From assembly GCA_023386675.1 (NCBI GenBank), contig JAEWJG010000254.1, positions 1 to 5,073 on the forward strand: DNA of 5,073 bases, read 5' to 3'. The notes below the pieces were generated by a model that saw only the letters and a list, made by a program, of their open reading frames with translations, had not been told where the DNA came from and searched no databases. Below are positions 1 to 5,073 of the stretch, one piece after another; position 1 is the stretch's first letter; each line of letters starts with the position of its first letter. The stretch comes from Actinomycetes bacterium. GTDB taxonomy: Bacteria > Actinomycetota > Actinomycetes > Actinomycetales > Microbacteriaceae. The position numbers and the translations under genes were made by a program.

Positions 1-787
1 CACCAAGGCCCAGGATGCGGCGTCCGCGATCGAGGCGAACCGCGCGCTGCTCGACGGGATCCCCGTCGTGATCGTGCAGAACGGCCTCGCCGGGCTCCGC
101 GAGGCGCAGGCACTGCTTCCGGACTCCGACTGCGTCGGCGCGCTCGCGCTCTACGCCGCGAGCTACCTCTCCCCCGGCCGCGTCTCGGTCACCACCCCGG
201 CGAACACCTACCTCGGCGCCGGCGACGGTCCGCCGCCGTCCGCTGCCGTCGAGGCCGCGCGCATCCTCGACGCGGCGATGCCCGCGCGGGCGATCGACAA
301 CTTCACCGGCGCGCAGTGGACGAAGCTCATCGTCAACCAGATCAACGCCCTCCCCGCGATCACGGGCCTGAGCGCGCAGGAGGTCATCGGCGACCGGCGG
401 TTGCGCCCCATCCTCACGGCGAGCCTGCAGGAGGCGACGAGGGTCGGCTACGCCCGCGGCGTCCGCTACGGCAGCATCCAGGGCCTCGACGACCGGCTGC
501 TGCGCATCGTCGCCCGCGCGCCGCGCTGGGCCGCGCAGGCGGTGCCGCTGCTGATGAAGCGCCGGATGGGTGCGACCCCCAACCCCGGATCGACGCTGCA
601 GAGCATCCGCCGCGGCCAGCTCACCGAGATCGACTACCTCAACGGCGCGGTCGTCGACGAAGCGCGTGCGGCCGGCGTCGAGGCGCCGATCAACGCCGCG
701 ATCACCGCGCTCGTTCACGAGGTCGAGCAGGGCGGGTTCCTCACGCCCGATCAGGTCGCCGAGCGGATGCGGCCCCTGCTCGGCTGA
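1..787 (+). CDS. panE: 2-dehydropantoate 2-reductase (ketopantoate reductase) family protein, 5' end missing
   Basis: This gene enters from the left edge; the frame is open from base 2 and ends at TGA 785-787, leaving 261 visible residues of a family usually about 300 long. The missing part is the N-terminal Rossmann half with its glycine-rich NADPH loop. Visible motifs: the conserved Lys at residue 2, the QNGL motif (Asn27), and the helix with TKLIVNQINAL, whose Lys108, Asn112 and Asn115 match the catalytic Lys and substrate-binding Asn residues of E. coli PanE. Near the C-terminus lies a Ser-Thr-Leu-Gln...TEIDYLNG block (Ser197, Glu209), the family's substrate-binding signature. The family reduces ketopantoate to pantoate with NADPH in the cytosol, for pantothenate and CoA synthesis. 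GTG at 68 is internal to the domain and is not the true start. Many actinobacteria carry several paralogues, and no other pantothenate gene is visible, so the family is firm but the exact substrate is less so. Confidence 0.85.
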   Translation, partial: TKAQDAASAIEANRALLDGIPVVIVQNGLAGLREAQALLPDSDCVGALALYAASYLSPGRVSVTTPANTYLGAGDGPPPSAAVEAARILDAAMPARAIDNFTGAQWTKLIVNQINALPAITGLSAQEVIGDRRLRPILTASLQEATRVGYARGVRYGSIQGLDDRLLRIVARAPRWAAQAVPLLMKRRMGATPNPGSTLQSIRRGQLTEIDYLNGAVVDEARAAGVEAPINAAITALVHEVEQGGFLTPDQVAERMRPLLG

Positions 788-821
788 GTCAGTCGCGCTT
801 CGCCCACACCGGCCGGGACGG

Positions 822-1370
822 CTACGTGTCATCCGCGAGGTAATCGGCGTGCGACGCGGGATGCGCGTCCGCGATGTAGAGCTCGTTGCGCGGTGCGTTG
901 ACCAGCCGGATCGACGCATTCCACGCGGACCGCAACGAAGGGCGCAGGAGGAACTCGCCGTTCAGGACGAGCACCGCATCCGGTCCGGCCGTCAGCCAGC
1001 GCGCCTCCACCGGCTGATCGCGCACGTCGTCGAACGCGGCGAGCTGGAAACCTGTGCTGCCGGCGAGGCGGAACGGGTCGAGGAGGACGCGCCGCAGGGT
1101 CACATAGTCGTAGGCATCCCGGTAGTAGCTCTCCGGCGTCTCCGGGCCGAGCCGCGTGCGGTAGGCGCGCGACGAGTGGAACCGGCTCAGGGATGCGCGG
1201 AACGTATCCGCACCCGCCTCGCGGAAGACCGCCGCGAGGTCGTCGGCGAATCCGCCGTCGAGACGCCCGCCGTCGACCGCGACGACCACGCGCCCGGCCG
1301 GCGACTCCCGCCGGATCGCGGCGACGAGCTCCCGCAGGAACAGCACGCGCGGCGTCGGCGGGAGCATCAT
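822..1370 (-). CDS. uridine kinase-like P-loop family protein, probably catalytically degenerate
   Basis: This is a 182-residue protein, ATG at 1370-1368, stop TAG 824-822. The fold is recognisable: a leading helix, beta strand VVVAVDG (28-34), a second strand ending FRASL, then FHSSRAYR (64-71), TPESYYRDAYDY (78-89), LLDPF (96-100), AAFD (111-114), a strand with AVLVLNGEFLLRP (132-144) and a late ELYIADAHP (162-170). These match actinobacterial uridine kinase-like proteins. The nucleotide-handling parts do not. The loop after VDG is GRLDGG, shorter than a Walker A and without Lys-Ser/Thr. The expected Asp-Asp before FH is Ser-Arg. The LID segment that normally lies between the post-NGEFLLRP strand and the LYL-E-P block seems to be missing. 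I infer a pseudokinase or a protein that binds its ligand differently. The frame is intact, so it is not an obvious pseudogene. It is convergent with the upstream reductase gene (34-bp gap) and divergent from mutY. The family call is from memory of the family pattern; the true function is unknown. Confidence 0.75.
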   Translation of the reverse strand: MMLPPTPRVLFLRELVAAIRRESPAGRVVVAVDGGRLDGGFADDLAAVFREAGADTFRASLSRFHSSRAYRTRLGPETPESYYRDAYDYVTLRRVLLDPFRLAGSTGFQLAAFDDVRDQPVEARWLTAGPDAVLVLNGEFLLRPSLRSAWNASIRLVNAPRNELYIADAHPASHADYLADDT

Positions 1371-1376
1371 GCGACG

Positions 1377-1382
1377 AGCATA
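1377..1382 (-). promoter_or_regulatory. -10 box of the kinase-like gene (leaderless transcript)
   Basis: Read on the - strand, TATGCT is followed by six bases (cgtcgc) and then the ATG at 1370. A TANNNT hexamer 6-7 bases before the first base of the start codon puts the transcription start on, or next to, the A of ATG, the usual geometry of leaderless actinobacterial genes. No Shine-Dalgarno sequence precedes the ATG. No clear -35 box is visible; TTCGAG at about 18 bases upstream is only a weak candidate. Confidence 0.6.
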
Positions 1383-1396
1383 GGCCGCGCACCGGT

Positions 1397-1402
1397 TAGC
1401 CT
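1397..1402 (+). promoter_or_regulatory. -10 box of mutY (leaderless transcript)
   Basis: TAGCCT is followed by six bases (cgaagc) and then the mutY ATG at 1409, so transcription should begin at or beside the start codon. There is no Shine-Dalgarno sequence in the short space available. A -35 at normal spacing would fall near 1374-1379, on top of the opposing gene's -10 box, and no good match to TTGACA is seen there. Confidence 0.65.
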
Positions 1403-1408
1403 CGAAGC

Positions 1409-2467
1409 ATGCACGACTTCGCCGGGACGGTGGTGGCCTGGTACCACGGCAACCGGCGCGACCTCCCGTGGCGGCGCGACGGCTTCACCCCCTGGGGCAC
1501 GCTAGTCAGCGAGTTCATGCTGCAGCAGACGCCGGTGAGCCGGGTCATCCCGCGCCTCGAGGAGTGGCTCACCCGCTGGCCGACGCCCGCCGACCTCGCG
1601 GCGGTGCCGCCCGGCGAGGCGGTGCGCGCCTGGCAGTCGCTCGGCTACCCGCGCCGCGCCCTGTGGCTGCATGCCGCGGCGGTCGCGATCACCGAGCGGC
1701 ACGGCGGCGTGGTTCCGGAGGACGTGGACGCGCTGCTCGCGCTCCCGGGCATCGGCGACTACACCGCCCGCGCCGTCGCCGCCTTCGCCTATGGTCACCG
1801 GCATCCCGTCGTGGACACGAACATCCGCCGCGTGATCGCCCGCGCCGTCGACGGTCAGGCCGAGCCGGCGCCGCCGTCCAAGCGCGACCTCGCCGCGATG
1901 GAGGCGCTGCTCCCGGAGGACCGGCCGGCCGCGGCCGCCTTCAACGCCGGGATGATGGAGCTCGGCGCGATCGTCTGCGTCGCCCGCACCCCGCGCTGCG
2001 ACGCGTGCCCGCTCGCGGACACCTGCGCCTGGCGGCAGGCCGGCTACCCGGCGTACGACGGGCCGCGCAAGGCGGTGCAGAAGAAGTACGAGGGCAGCGA
2101 CCGGCAGGTGCGCGGCCGCATCCTCGCGGAGCTGCGCGCGTCGCACATCCCGCTCACCGCCGGCGAGCTCGAGGACGTCTGGCCGGACGCCGCACAGCGC
2201 GACCGCGCCCTCGCCGGACTCGTCGCCGACGGCCTCGCCGTGGCCGCCGAGGGCGGCTACACGCTCCCCAGATCGGTGAACACGATCGGATCCCAGTCGA
2301 GGATGCGCGACCGGTACACGAGGCCCTCGGTGAAGAACGGGTCGCCGTCGCGGAAGCGTTCGGCGGCCTCCCGCGAGCGGAAGACCGCCATCGACCCCTG
2401 GGTCATGGGCTCGCCGATCGTTCCGATCATCAGCACCTCGCCGCTCTTCGCGAACTCGTCGAGGTAG
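1409..2467 (+). CDS. mutY: A/G-specific adenine DNA glycosylase MutY, with antisense-derived C-terminal extension
   Basis: MutY removes adenine mispaired with 8-oxoguanine, starting base-excision repair. The start ATG at 1409 is fixed by the leaderless -10 box at 1397-1402. The HhH-GPD core is complete: SEFMLQQTPV holds catalytic Glu35, the helix-hairpin-helix is LPGIGDYTA (112-120), and VVDTNIRRV holds Asp136, the second catalytic acid. The iron-sulfur loop has the exact C-X6-C-X2-C-X5-C pattern (Cys190, 197, 200, 206), binding 4Fe-4S. Residues 231-287 (RQVRGRILAEL ... GGYTLP) look like a small winged helix. The C-terminal MutT-like domain that senses 8-oxoG in E. coli MutY is absent, as in other short actinobacterial MutY proteins. 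Relatives end near the YTLP position (residue 287, base 2269). Here 65 more residues follow, rich in Ser and Arg, lying wholly antisense to the YciI gene, before TGA 2465-2467. That tail is probably not a domain. The core identification is very sure; the true 3' end is less so. Confidence 0.93.
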   Translation: MHDFAGTVVAWYHGNRRDLPWRRDGFTPWGTLVSEFMLQQTPVSRVIPRLEEWLTRWPTPADLAAVPPGEAVRAWQSLGYPRRALWLHAAAVAITERHGGVVPEDVDALLALPGIGDYTARAVAAFAYGHRHPVVDTNIRRVIARAVDGQAEPAPPSKRDLAAMEALLPEDRPAAAAFNAGMMELGAIVCVARTPRCDACPLADTCAWRQAGYPAYDGPRKAVQKKYEGSDRQVRGRILAELRASHIPLTAGELEDVWPDAAQRDRALAGLVADGLAVAAEGGYTLPRSVNTIGSQSRMRDRYTRPSVKNGSPSRKRSAASRERKTAIDPWVMGSPIVPIISTSPLFANSSR

Positions 2468-2556
2468 GCGCGGTGGCGCGGATAGGCCTCCGCGATGCGC
2501 TGGAAGCGCTCGGGAGAGGCGTCAGGATCGGGGTCGTAGAACGAGACGGCGAACAT
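2257..2556 (-). CDS. YciI family protein
   Basis: This is a small 99-residue cytosolic protein, ATG 2556-2554, stop TAG 2259-2257, the normal length for a single YCII-related domain (a dimeric alpha/beta ferredoxin-like fold). Matches to the family are the N-terminal strand FAVSFYDPD, the RHRAYLDEFAKSGEVLMIG stretch (27-45) with the conserved His28, the strand GSMAVF (54-59), and the DGDPFF motif (70-75) followed by a final strand. The His plus the Asp of the DGDPF motif are the residues thought to form a polar pocket in this family; no reaction is firmly assigned to most members, so none is claimed here. The start is supported by a TAGGCT box six bases upstream, indicating its own leaderless transcript. 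It lies 38 bp downstream of rbfA on the same strand, so read-through from infB-rbfA is also possible. Its 3' 211 bp overlap the convergent mutY frame. Confidence 0.85.
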   Translation of the reverse strand: MFAVSFYDPDPDASPERFQRIAEAYPRHRAYLDEFAKSGEVLMIGTIGEPMTQGSMAVFRSREAAERFRDGDPFFTEGLVYRSRILDWDPIVFTDLGSV

Positions 2557-2562
2557 GCCGTC

Positions 2563-2568
2563 AGCCTA
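2563..2568 (-). promoter_or_regulatory. -10 box of the YciI gene (leaderless transcript)
   Basis: On the - strand, TAGGCT is followed by six bases (gacggc) and the ATG at 2556, the same spacing as the two boxes between the kinase-like gene and mutY. No Shine-Dalgarno sequence is present before this ATG. A -35 box is not evident in the rbfA-yciI gap. This suggests yciI can be transcribed independently of rbfA. Confidence 0.6.
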
Positions 2569-2594
2569 GGGCCGCCCGGGGAACGGCGGGAGGA

Positions 2595-3032
2595 TCACTC
2601 CTCTTCGTCGTCCTCGCGCGGCTTGACGTACGGGTCCTCGTCGCCGGCGTAGCTCGCGCCGGCCGCGAGTCCCGCCACCTGGGTGTCGCGCTCGCGCGCC
2701 TCCCGCAGCAGATCCTCGATGTGAGCGGCGTTCTCGGGGATCGCGTCGAGCTGGAACTCCAGTGTCGGCGTCAGCCGCGCCGTGATGTTCTTGCCCACCT
2801 CGCTGCGCAGCATCCCGGTCGCGGCCTTGAGCGCCGCCGCGCTGCCCTCGCGCTCCTCCTCGGTGCCGTACACCGTGTAGAAGACGGTCGCGTGCTGCAG
2901 GTCGCCGGTCACCTGGACGTCCGTGATGGTCACGAAGCCGAGGCGCGGGTCGCGCAGGCCGCGGTCGAGCCGCTTGGCGACGATCTCCTTGATCCTGTCC
3001 GCGAGCTTCCTCGCGCGTGCCGGATCAGCCAT
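2595..3032 (-). CDS. rbfA: 30S ribosome-binding factor RbfA
   Basis: RbfA binds the 30S subunit and helps mature the 5' end of 16S rRNA, with a role in cold adaptation. The 145-residue product has the single KH-like RbfA domain: the N-terminal helix ARARKLADRIKEIVAKRL (5-22), the strand RLGFVTITDVQVTGDLQHA (30-48), and the ALKAATGMLRSEVG helices (67-80), where the bacterial AxG kink replaces the GxxG of classical KH domains. The ITARLTPTLEFQLD strand (83-96) follows. The tail from about residue 130 is acidic (DEDPYVKPREDDEEE), as in other actinobacterial RbfA proteins. The frame is open upstream to a GTG at 3083, but that start sits inside a perfect hairpin and adds residues not found in the family. 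ATG at 3032 begins the typical MADPARARKLAD and has AGGA upstream. It lies 71 bp after infB on the same strand. Confidence 0.95.
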   Translation of the reverse strand: MADPARARKLADRIKEIVAKRLDRGLRDPRLGFVTITDVQVTGDLQHATVFYTVYGTEEEREGSAAALKAATGMLRSEVGKNITARLTPTLEFQLDAIPENAAHIEDLLREARERDTQVAGLAAGASYAGDEDPYVKPREDDEEE

Positions 3033-3039
3033 GGTTGTA

Positions 3040-3043
3040 TCCT
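3040..3043 (-). promoter_or_regulatory. Shine-Dalgarno site of rbfA
   Basis: AGGA on the - strand is followed by seven bases (tacaacc) and the ATG at 3032, good spacing for a ribosome-binding site. It decides between ATG 3032 and the longer GTG 3083 start. A longer AAGGAAGG purine run at 3047-3054 is about 14 bases from the ATG, too far to be the main site. Having an SD makes rbfA unlike the three leaderless genes here and fits translation from a transcript that starts upstream, probably with infB. Confidence 0.6.
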
Positions 3044-3062
3044 GTGCCTTCCTTCGGGGCAA

Positions 3063-3091
3063 GAAGGCCGGTGGCAGAGCCACCGGCCTTC
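3063..3091 (-). terminator. strong hairpin between infB and rbfA: U-poor terminator, attenuator or processing site
   Basis: Bases 3063-3075 and 3079-3091 are perfect inverted repeats: a 13-bp stem, 9 G/C pairs, with a three-base loop. The hairpin starts 12 bases after the infB stop codon and ends 30 bases before the rbfA ATG. On the - strand it is followed by ttgccccg, with no U run, so a classical intrinsic terminator is unlikely. Possible roles are partial termination of the infB transcript, a 3' stabilising stem, or an RNase processing point that separates infB and rbfA expression. The structure is seen directly; the role is inference. Confidence 0.5.
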
Positions 3092-3103
3092 GCTCCGATC
3101 GAC

Positions 3104-5073
3104 TCAGACGCGAGGCTTCTCGCGAAGCTCCGTCGTCTCGATCTCGTCACCGATCTGGATGTCGTTGTACTTGCCGAGGCCGATACCGGCCTCGAAGTCC
3201 GTACGCACCTCGGTGACGTCGTCCTTGAACCGGCGCAGCGACTCGATGGCGAGGTTGTCCCCCACCACGACGCCGTCGCGGATGACGCGCGCCTTGGCGT
3301 TGCGCGTGATCGTTCCGGATCGGACGATGACACCGGCGATGTTGCCGAACTTGGAGGAGCGGAACACCTCGCGGATCTCGGCCACACCCGACTGGACCTC
3401 TTCGAACTCGGGCTTGAGCATGCCCTTCAGCGAGTTCTCGATGTCCTCGATCGCGTTGTAGATGACCGAGTAGAAGCGGACGTCCACACCCTCGCGGGCC
3501 GCACGCTCGCGCGCCTTCACGTCCGGGCGGACGTTGAAGCCGATCACGATCGCGTTGTCGATGGTCGCCAGGTCGATGTCCGACTCGGTGATCGCTCCGA
3601 CGCCGCGGTGCAGGATGCGGAGGCTGACCGACTCGTCGACCTCGATCTTCATGAGCGACTCCTCCAGCGCCTCCACGGCACCGGACACGTCGCCCTTGAT
3701 GATGAGGTTGAGCGCCTCGACCTTGCCCTCTTCCAGAGCACGGGTGAAGTCCTCGAGCGAGATGCGCTTGCGGGCCTTCGCCAGCTGCGCGTTGCGCTCG
3801 GCGGCCTCGCGCTTCTCGGCGATCTGGCGCGCTGTGCGGTCCTCCTCGGTGACGAGGAAGGTGTCACCGGCGCGCGGGACGCTGGAGAGACCCTGGACCT
3901 GGACCGGACGAGCCGGCGCAGCCTCGAAGACGGGGTCGCCGTTCTCGTCGGCCATCGCACGGACGCGGCCGTAGGCGGTGCCCGCCACGATCGCGTCGCC
4001 GACCCGGAGCGTTCCGGACTGGATGAGCACGGTCGCCACGGCGCCGCGGCCCTTGTCGAGCTTCGCCTCGATCGCGACACCGCGCGCGTCCTTGTTCGGG
4101 TTCGCACGGAGGTCGAGACCGGCGTCGGCGGTCAGCAGCACGGCGTCGAGCAGTGCGTCGATGCCGATGTTGTTGCGGGCCGACACGTCGACGAACATCA
4201 CGTCGCCGCCGTACTCCTCGGCCACCAGGCCGAACTCGGTGAGCTGCTGGCGCACCTTGGCCGGGTTGGCCTCGGGCTTGTCGATCTTGTTGACCGCGAC
4301 CACGATCGGCACGTTCGCCGCCTGGGCGTGGTTCAGCGCCTCGATGGTCTGCGGCATGATGCCGTCGTCCGCCGCGACCACGAGGATCGCGATGTCGGTG
4401 ACCTGCGCACCACGGGCACGCATGGCGGTGAACGCCTCGTGACCCGGGGTGTCGATGAAGGTGATCGCGCGCTCGAAGCCGTCGTGCTCGGTCCACACCT
4501 GGTACGCACCGATGTGCTGGGTGATGCCGCCGGCCTCGCCCGCGACGACGTTCGCGTTGCGGATGGCGTCGAGGAGGCGGGTCTTACCGTGGTCGACGTG
4601 ACCCATGACGGTCACGACCGGCGGACGGATCTCGAGATCCTCGTCGGACTCGCCCTCCAACTCGGCGTCGAGATCGATGTCGAAGCCCTCCAGGAGCTCC
4701 TTGTCCTCGTCCTCCGGAGAGACGACCTGGATCTTGTAGCCCAGCTCCTCGCCGAGCACCTCGAAGGTGGCCTCGTCGAGCGACTCGGTCGCGGTCGCCA
4801 TCTCGCCCAGGTGGAAGAGGACGGTGACCAGCGACGCGGGGTTCGCGTCGATCTTGTCGGCGAAGTCCGAGATGGATGAGCCGCGGCGCAGCCGGATGAC
4901 CGTGTCGCCGTTGCCGCGGGGTACGCTCACGCCGCCCAGCGACGGAGCCTCCCGCATCTCGAATTCCTGGCGCTTCGCGCGCTTCGACTTGCGTGCCTTG
5001 CTCTTGCCGCCACCGCGACCGAAGGCACCAGCGGTACCACCGCCGGGGCCACGACCGCGACCGCCGCCTCCAC
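3104..5073 (-). CDS. infB: translation initiation factor IF-2, 5' end missing
   Basis: IF-2 is the GTPase that places initiator fMet-tRNA on the 30S subunit and drives subunit joining. The visible 655 residues run in frame from base 5071 to the stop at 3106-3104; actinobacterial IF-2 is usually about 900 or more, so the N-terminal domain is only partly present. Order: a Gly/Arg-rich then Lys/Arg-rich segment (1-38), the IF2 N2 region (about 55-120), then the G domain with GHVDHGKT (157-164, P-loop), GGITQHIG (181-188, switch I), DTPGH (207-211, switch II with catalytic His), NKID (261-264) and SA (297-298). Domain II begins near GVAIEAKLDKGRG (331), the C1 domain follows, and the C2 domain that binds fMet-tRNA runs from about 549 to the end (ESLRRFKDDVTEV, then KYNDIQIGDEIE). 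ATG at 4957 is internal and not the gene start. It precedes rbfA on the same strand, the conserved infB-rbfA order; nusA would be expected beyond the right edge. Confidence 0.98.
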   Translation of the reverse strand, partial: GGGGRGRGPGGGTAGAFGRGGGKSKARKSKRAKRQEFEMREAPSLGGVSVPRGNGDTVIRLRRGSSISDFADKIDANPASLVTVLFHLGEMATATESLDEATFEVLGEELGYKIQVVSPEDEDKELLEGFDIDLDAELEGESDEDLEIRPPVVTVMGHVDHGKTRLLDAIRNANVVAGEAGGITQHIGAYQVWTEHDGFERAITFIDTPGHEAFTAMRARGAQVTDIAILVVAADDGIMPQTIEALNHAQAANVPIVVAVNKIDKPEANPAKVRQQLTEFGLVAEEYGGDVMFVDVSARNNIGIDALLDAVLLTADAGLDLRANPNKDARGVAIEAKLDKGRGAVATVLIQSGTLRVGDAIVAGTAYGRVRAMADENGDPVFEAAPARPVQVQGLSSVPRAGDTFLVTEEDRTARQIAEKREAAERNAQLAKARKRISLEDFTRALEEGKVEALNLIIKGDVSGAVEALEESLMKIEVDESVSLRILHRGVGAITESDIDLATIDNAIVIGFNVRPDVKARERAAREGVDVRFYSVIYNAIEDIENSLKGMLKPEFEEVQSGVAEIREVFRSSKFGNIAGVIVRSGTITRNAKARVIRDGVVVGDNLAIESLRRFKDDVTEVRTDFEAGIGLGKYNDIQIGDEIETTELREKPRV
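4958..5071 (-). other. low-complexity Gly/Arg then Lys/Arg-rich segment of the IF-2 N-terminal region
   Basis: The first 38 visible IF-2 codons encode a run of Gly and Arg (GGGGRGRGPGGG, then FGRGGG) followed by a basic stretch (KSKARKSKRAKR) that ends at the conserved QEFEMREAPS start of the N2 region. Such flexible, RGG-like N-terminal extensions are common in actinobacterial IF-2 and are likely disordered. At DNA level this appears as GGT/GGC/CGC-rich near-repeats, which may also vary in length between strains. Confidence 0.7.

Noticed and set aside
788..821. Terminator between the convergent reductase and kinase-like genes.
   Set aside because: The 34-bp gap has only a short CCGGCCGG palindrome with no useful loop and no T-run; nothing supports a terminator.
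570..1505. Long + strand frame crossing the reductase 3' end, the gap, and the antisense of the kinase-like gene.
   Set aside because: It crosses two well-supported genes and a promoter region, is extremely Arg/Pro-rich, and shows no family motif; a GC-bias shadow.
2569..2594. Possible hairpin after rbfA (CCGCC...GGCGG).
   Set aside because: A five-base stem with an eight-base loop and no U-tract is expected by chance at this GC content.
1468..2652. 394-codon + strand frame shifted relative to mutY.
   Set aside because: The MutY frame has catalytic Glu and Asp and the four Fe-S cysteines; this frame is Ala/Arg/Gly low-complexity and has no motifs.
3034..3062. Possible rbfA promoter on the - strand: TTGCCC (3057-3062), 17-base spacer, TACAAC (3034-3039).
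   Set aside because: The spacing is good, but the -10 lies one base from the ATG at 3032, so transcription would start inside the coding region and miss the start codon and the AGGA site.
2595..3083. Longer RbfA start at GTG 3083 (162 residues).
   Set aside because: The extra 17 residues are encoded by the hairpin and the ribosome-binding region and do not resemble RbfA; ATG 3032 has an SD site and the family-typical N-terminus.
3017..4879. A 620-codon open frame on the + strand, fully antisense to infB.
   Set aside because: It lies in the antisense register where its stops would need TTA, CTA or TCA codons in infB, which are very rare in this GC-rich genome. The product is a Leu/Val/Asp/Arg/His-rich string with no domain I recognise, and infB is unmistakable on the other strand.

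Overview
The window is a high-GC, gene-dense bacterial chromosome segment. Strong G/C preference at third codon positions, TANNNT boxes placed just before ATG starts, and the Gly/Arg-rich N-terminal region of IF-2 all point to an actinobacterium. A member of the Microbacteriaceae (Microbacterium-like) is my best guess; this rests on protein style, not on a search.

Layout from left to right. (1) Positions 1-787, + strand: the 3' part of a ketopantoate-reductase-family gene whose start lies left of the window. (2) Positions 822-1370, - strand: a uridine-kinase-like protein whose nucleotide-binding motifs look eroded. (3) Positions 1371-1408: a 38-bp divergent intergenic region with a -10 box for each flanking gene, both apparently leaderless. 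(4) Positions 1409-2467, + strand: mutY, adenine DNA glycosylase, with all catalytic and Fe-S residues. Its frame runs past the expected end into the antisense strand of (5), a small YciI-family gene at 2257-2556 on the - strand. (6) Positions 2595-3032, - strand: rbfA. (7) Positions 3063-3091: a perfect 13-bp-stem hairpin between infB and rbfA. (8) Positions 3104-5073, - strand: infB (IF-2), lacking its 5' end, which lies beyond the right edge.

Functionally, the right half is the translation/ribosome-maturation block infB-rbfA, probably one transcript and perhaps reading on into yciI. The left half is an assortment of housekeeping genes: cofactor metabolism, a likely pseudokinase, and base-excision repair of 8-oxoG:A mispairs. 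No gap between genes exceeds about 75 bp, so there is no unexplained long stretch.

I see no mobile element, CRISPR array, tRNA or rRNA, and no convincing new multi-gene system. The points most worth a second look are the degenerate kinase, the bidirectional leaderless promoter, the long antisense overlap of mutY with yciI, and the U-poor hairpin between infB and rbfA.
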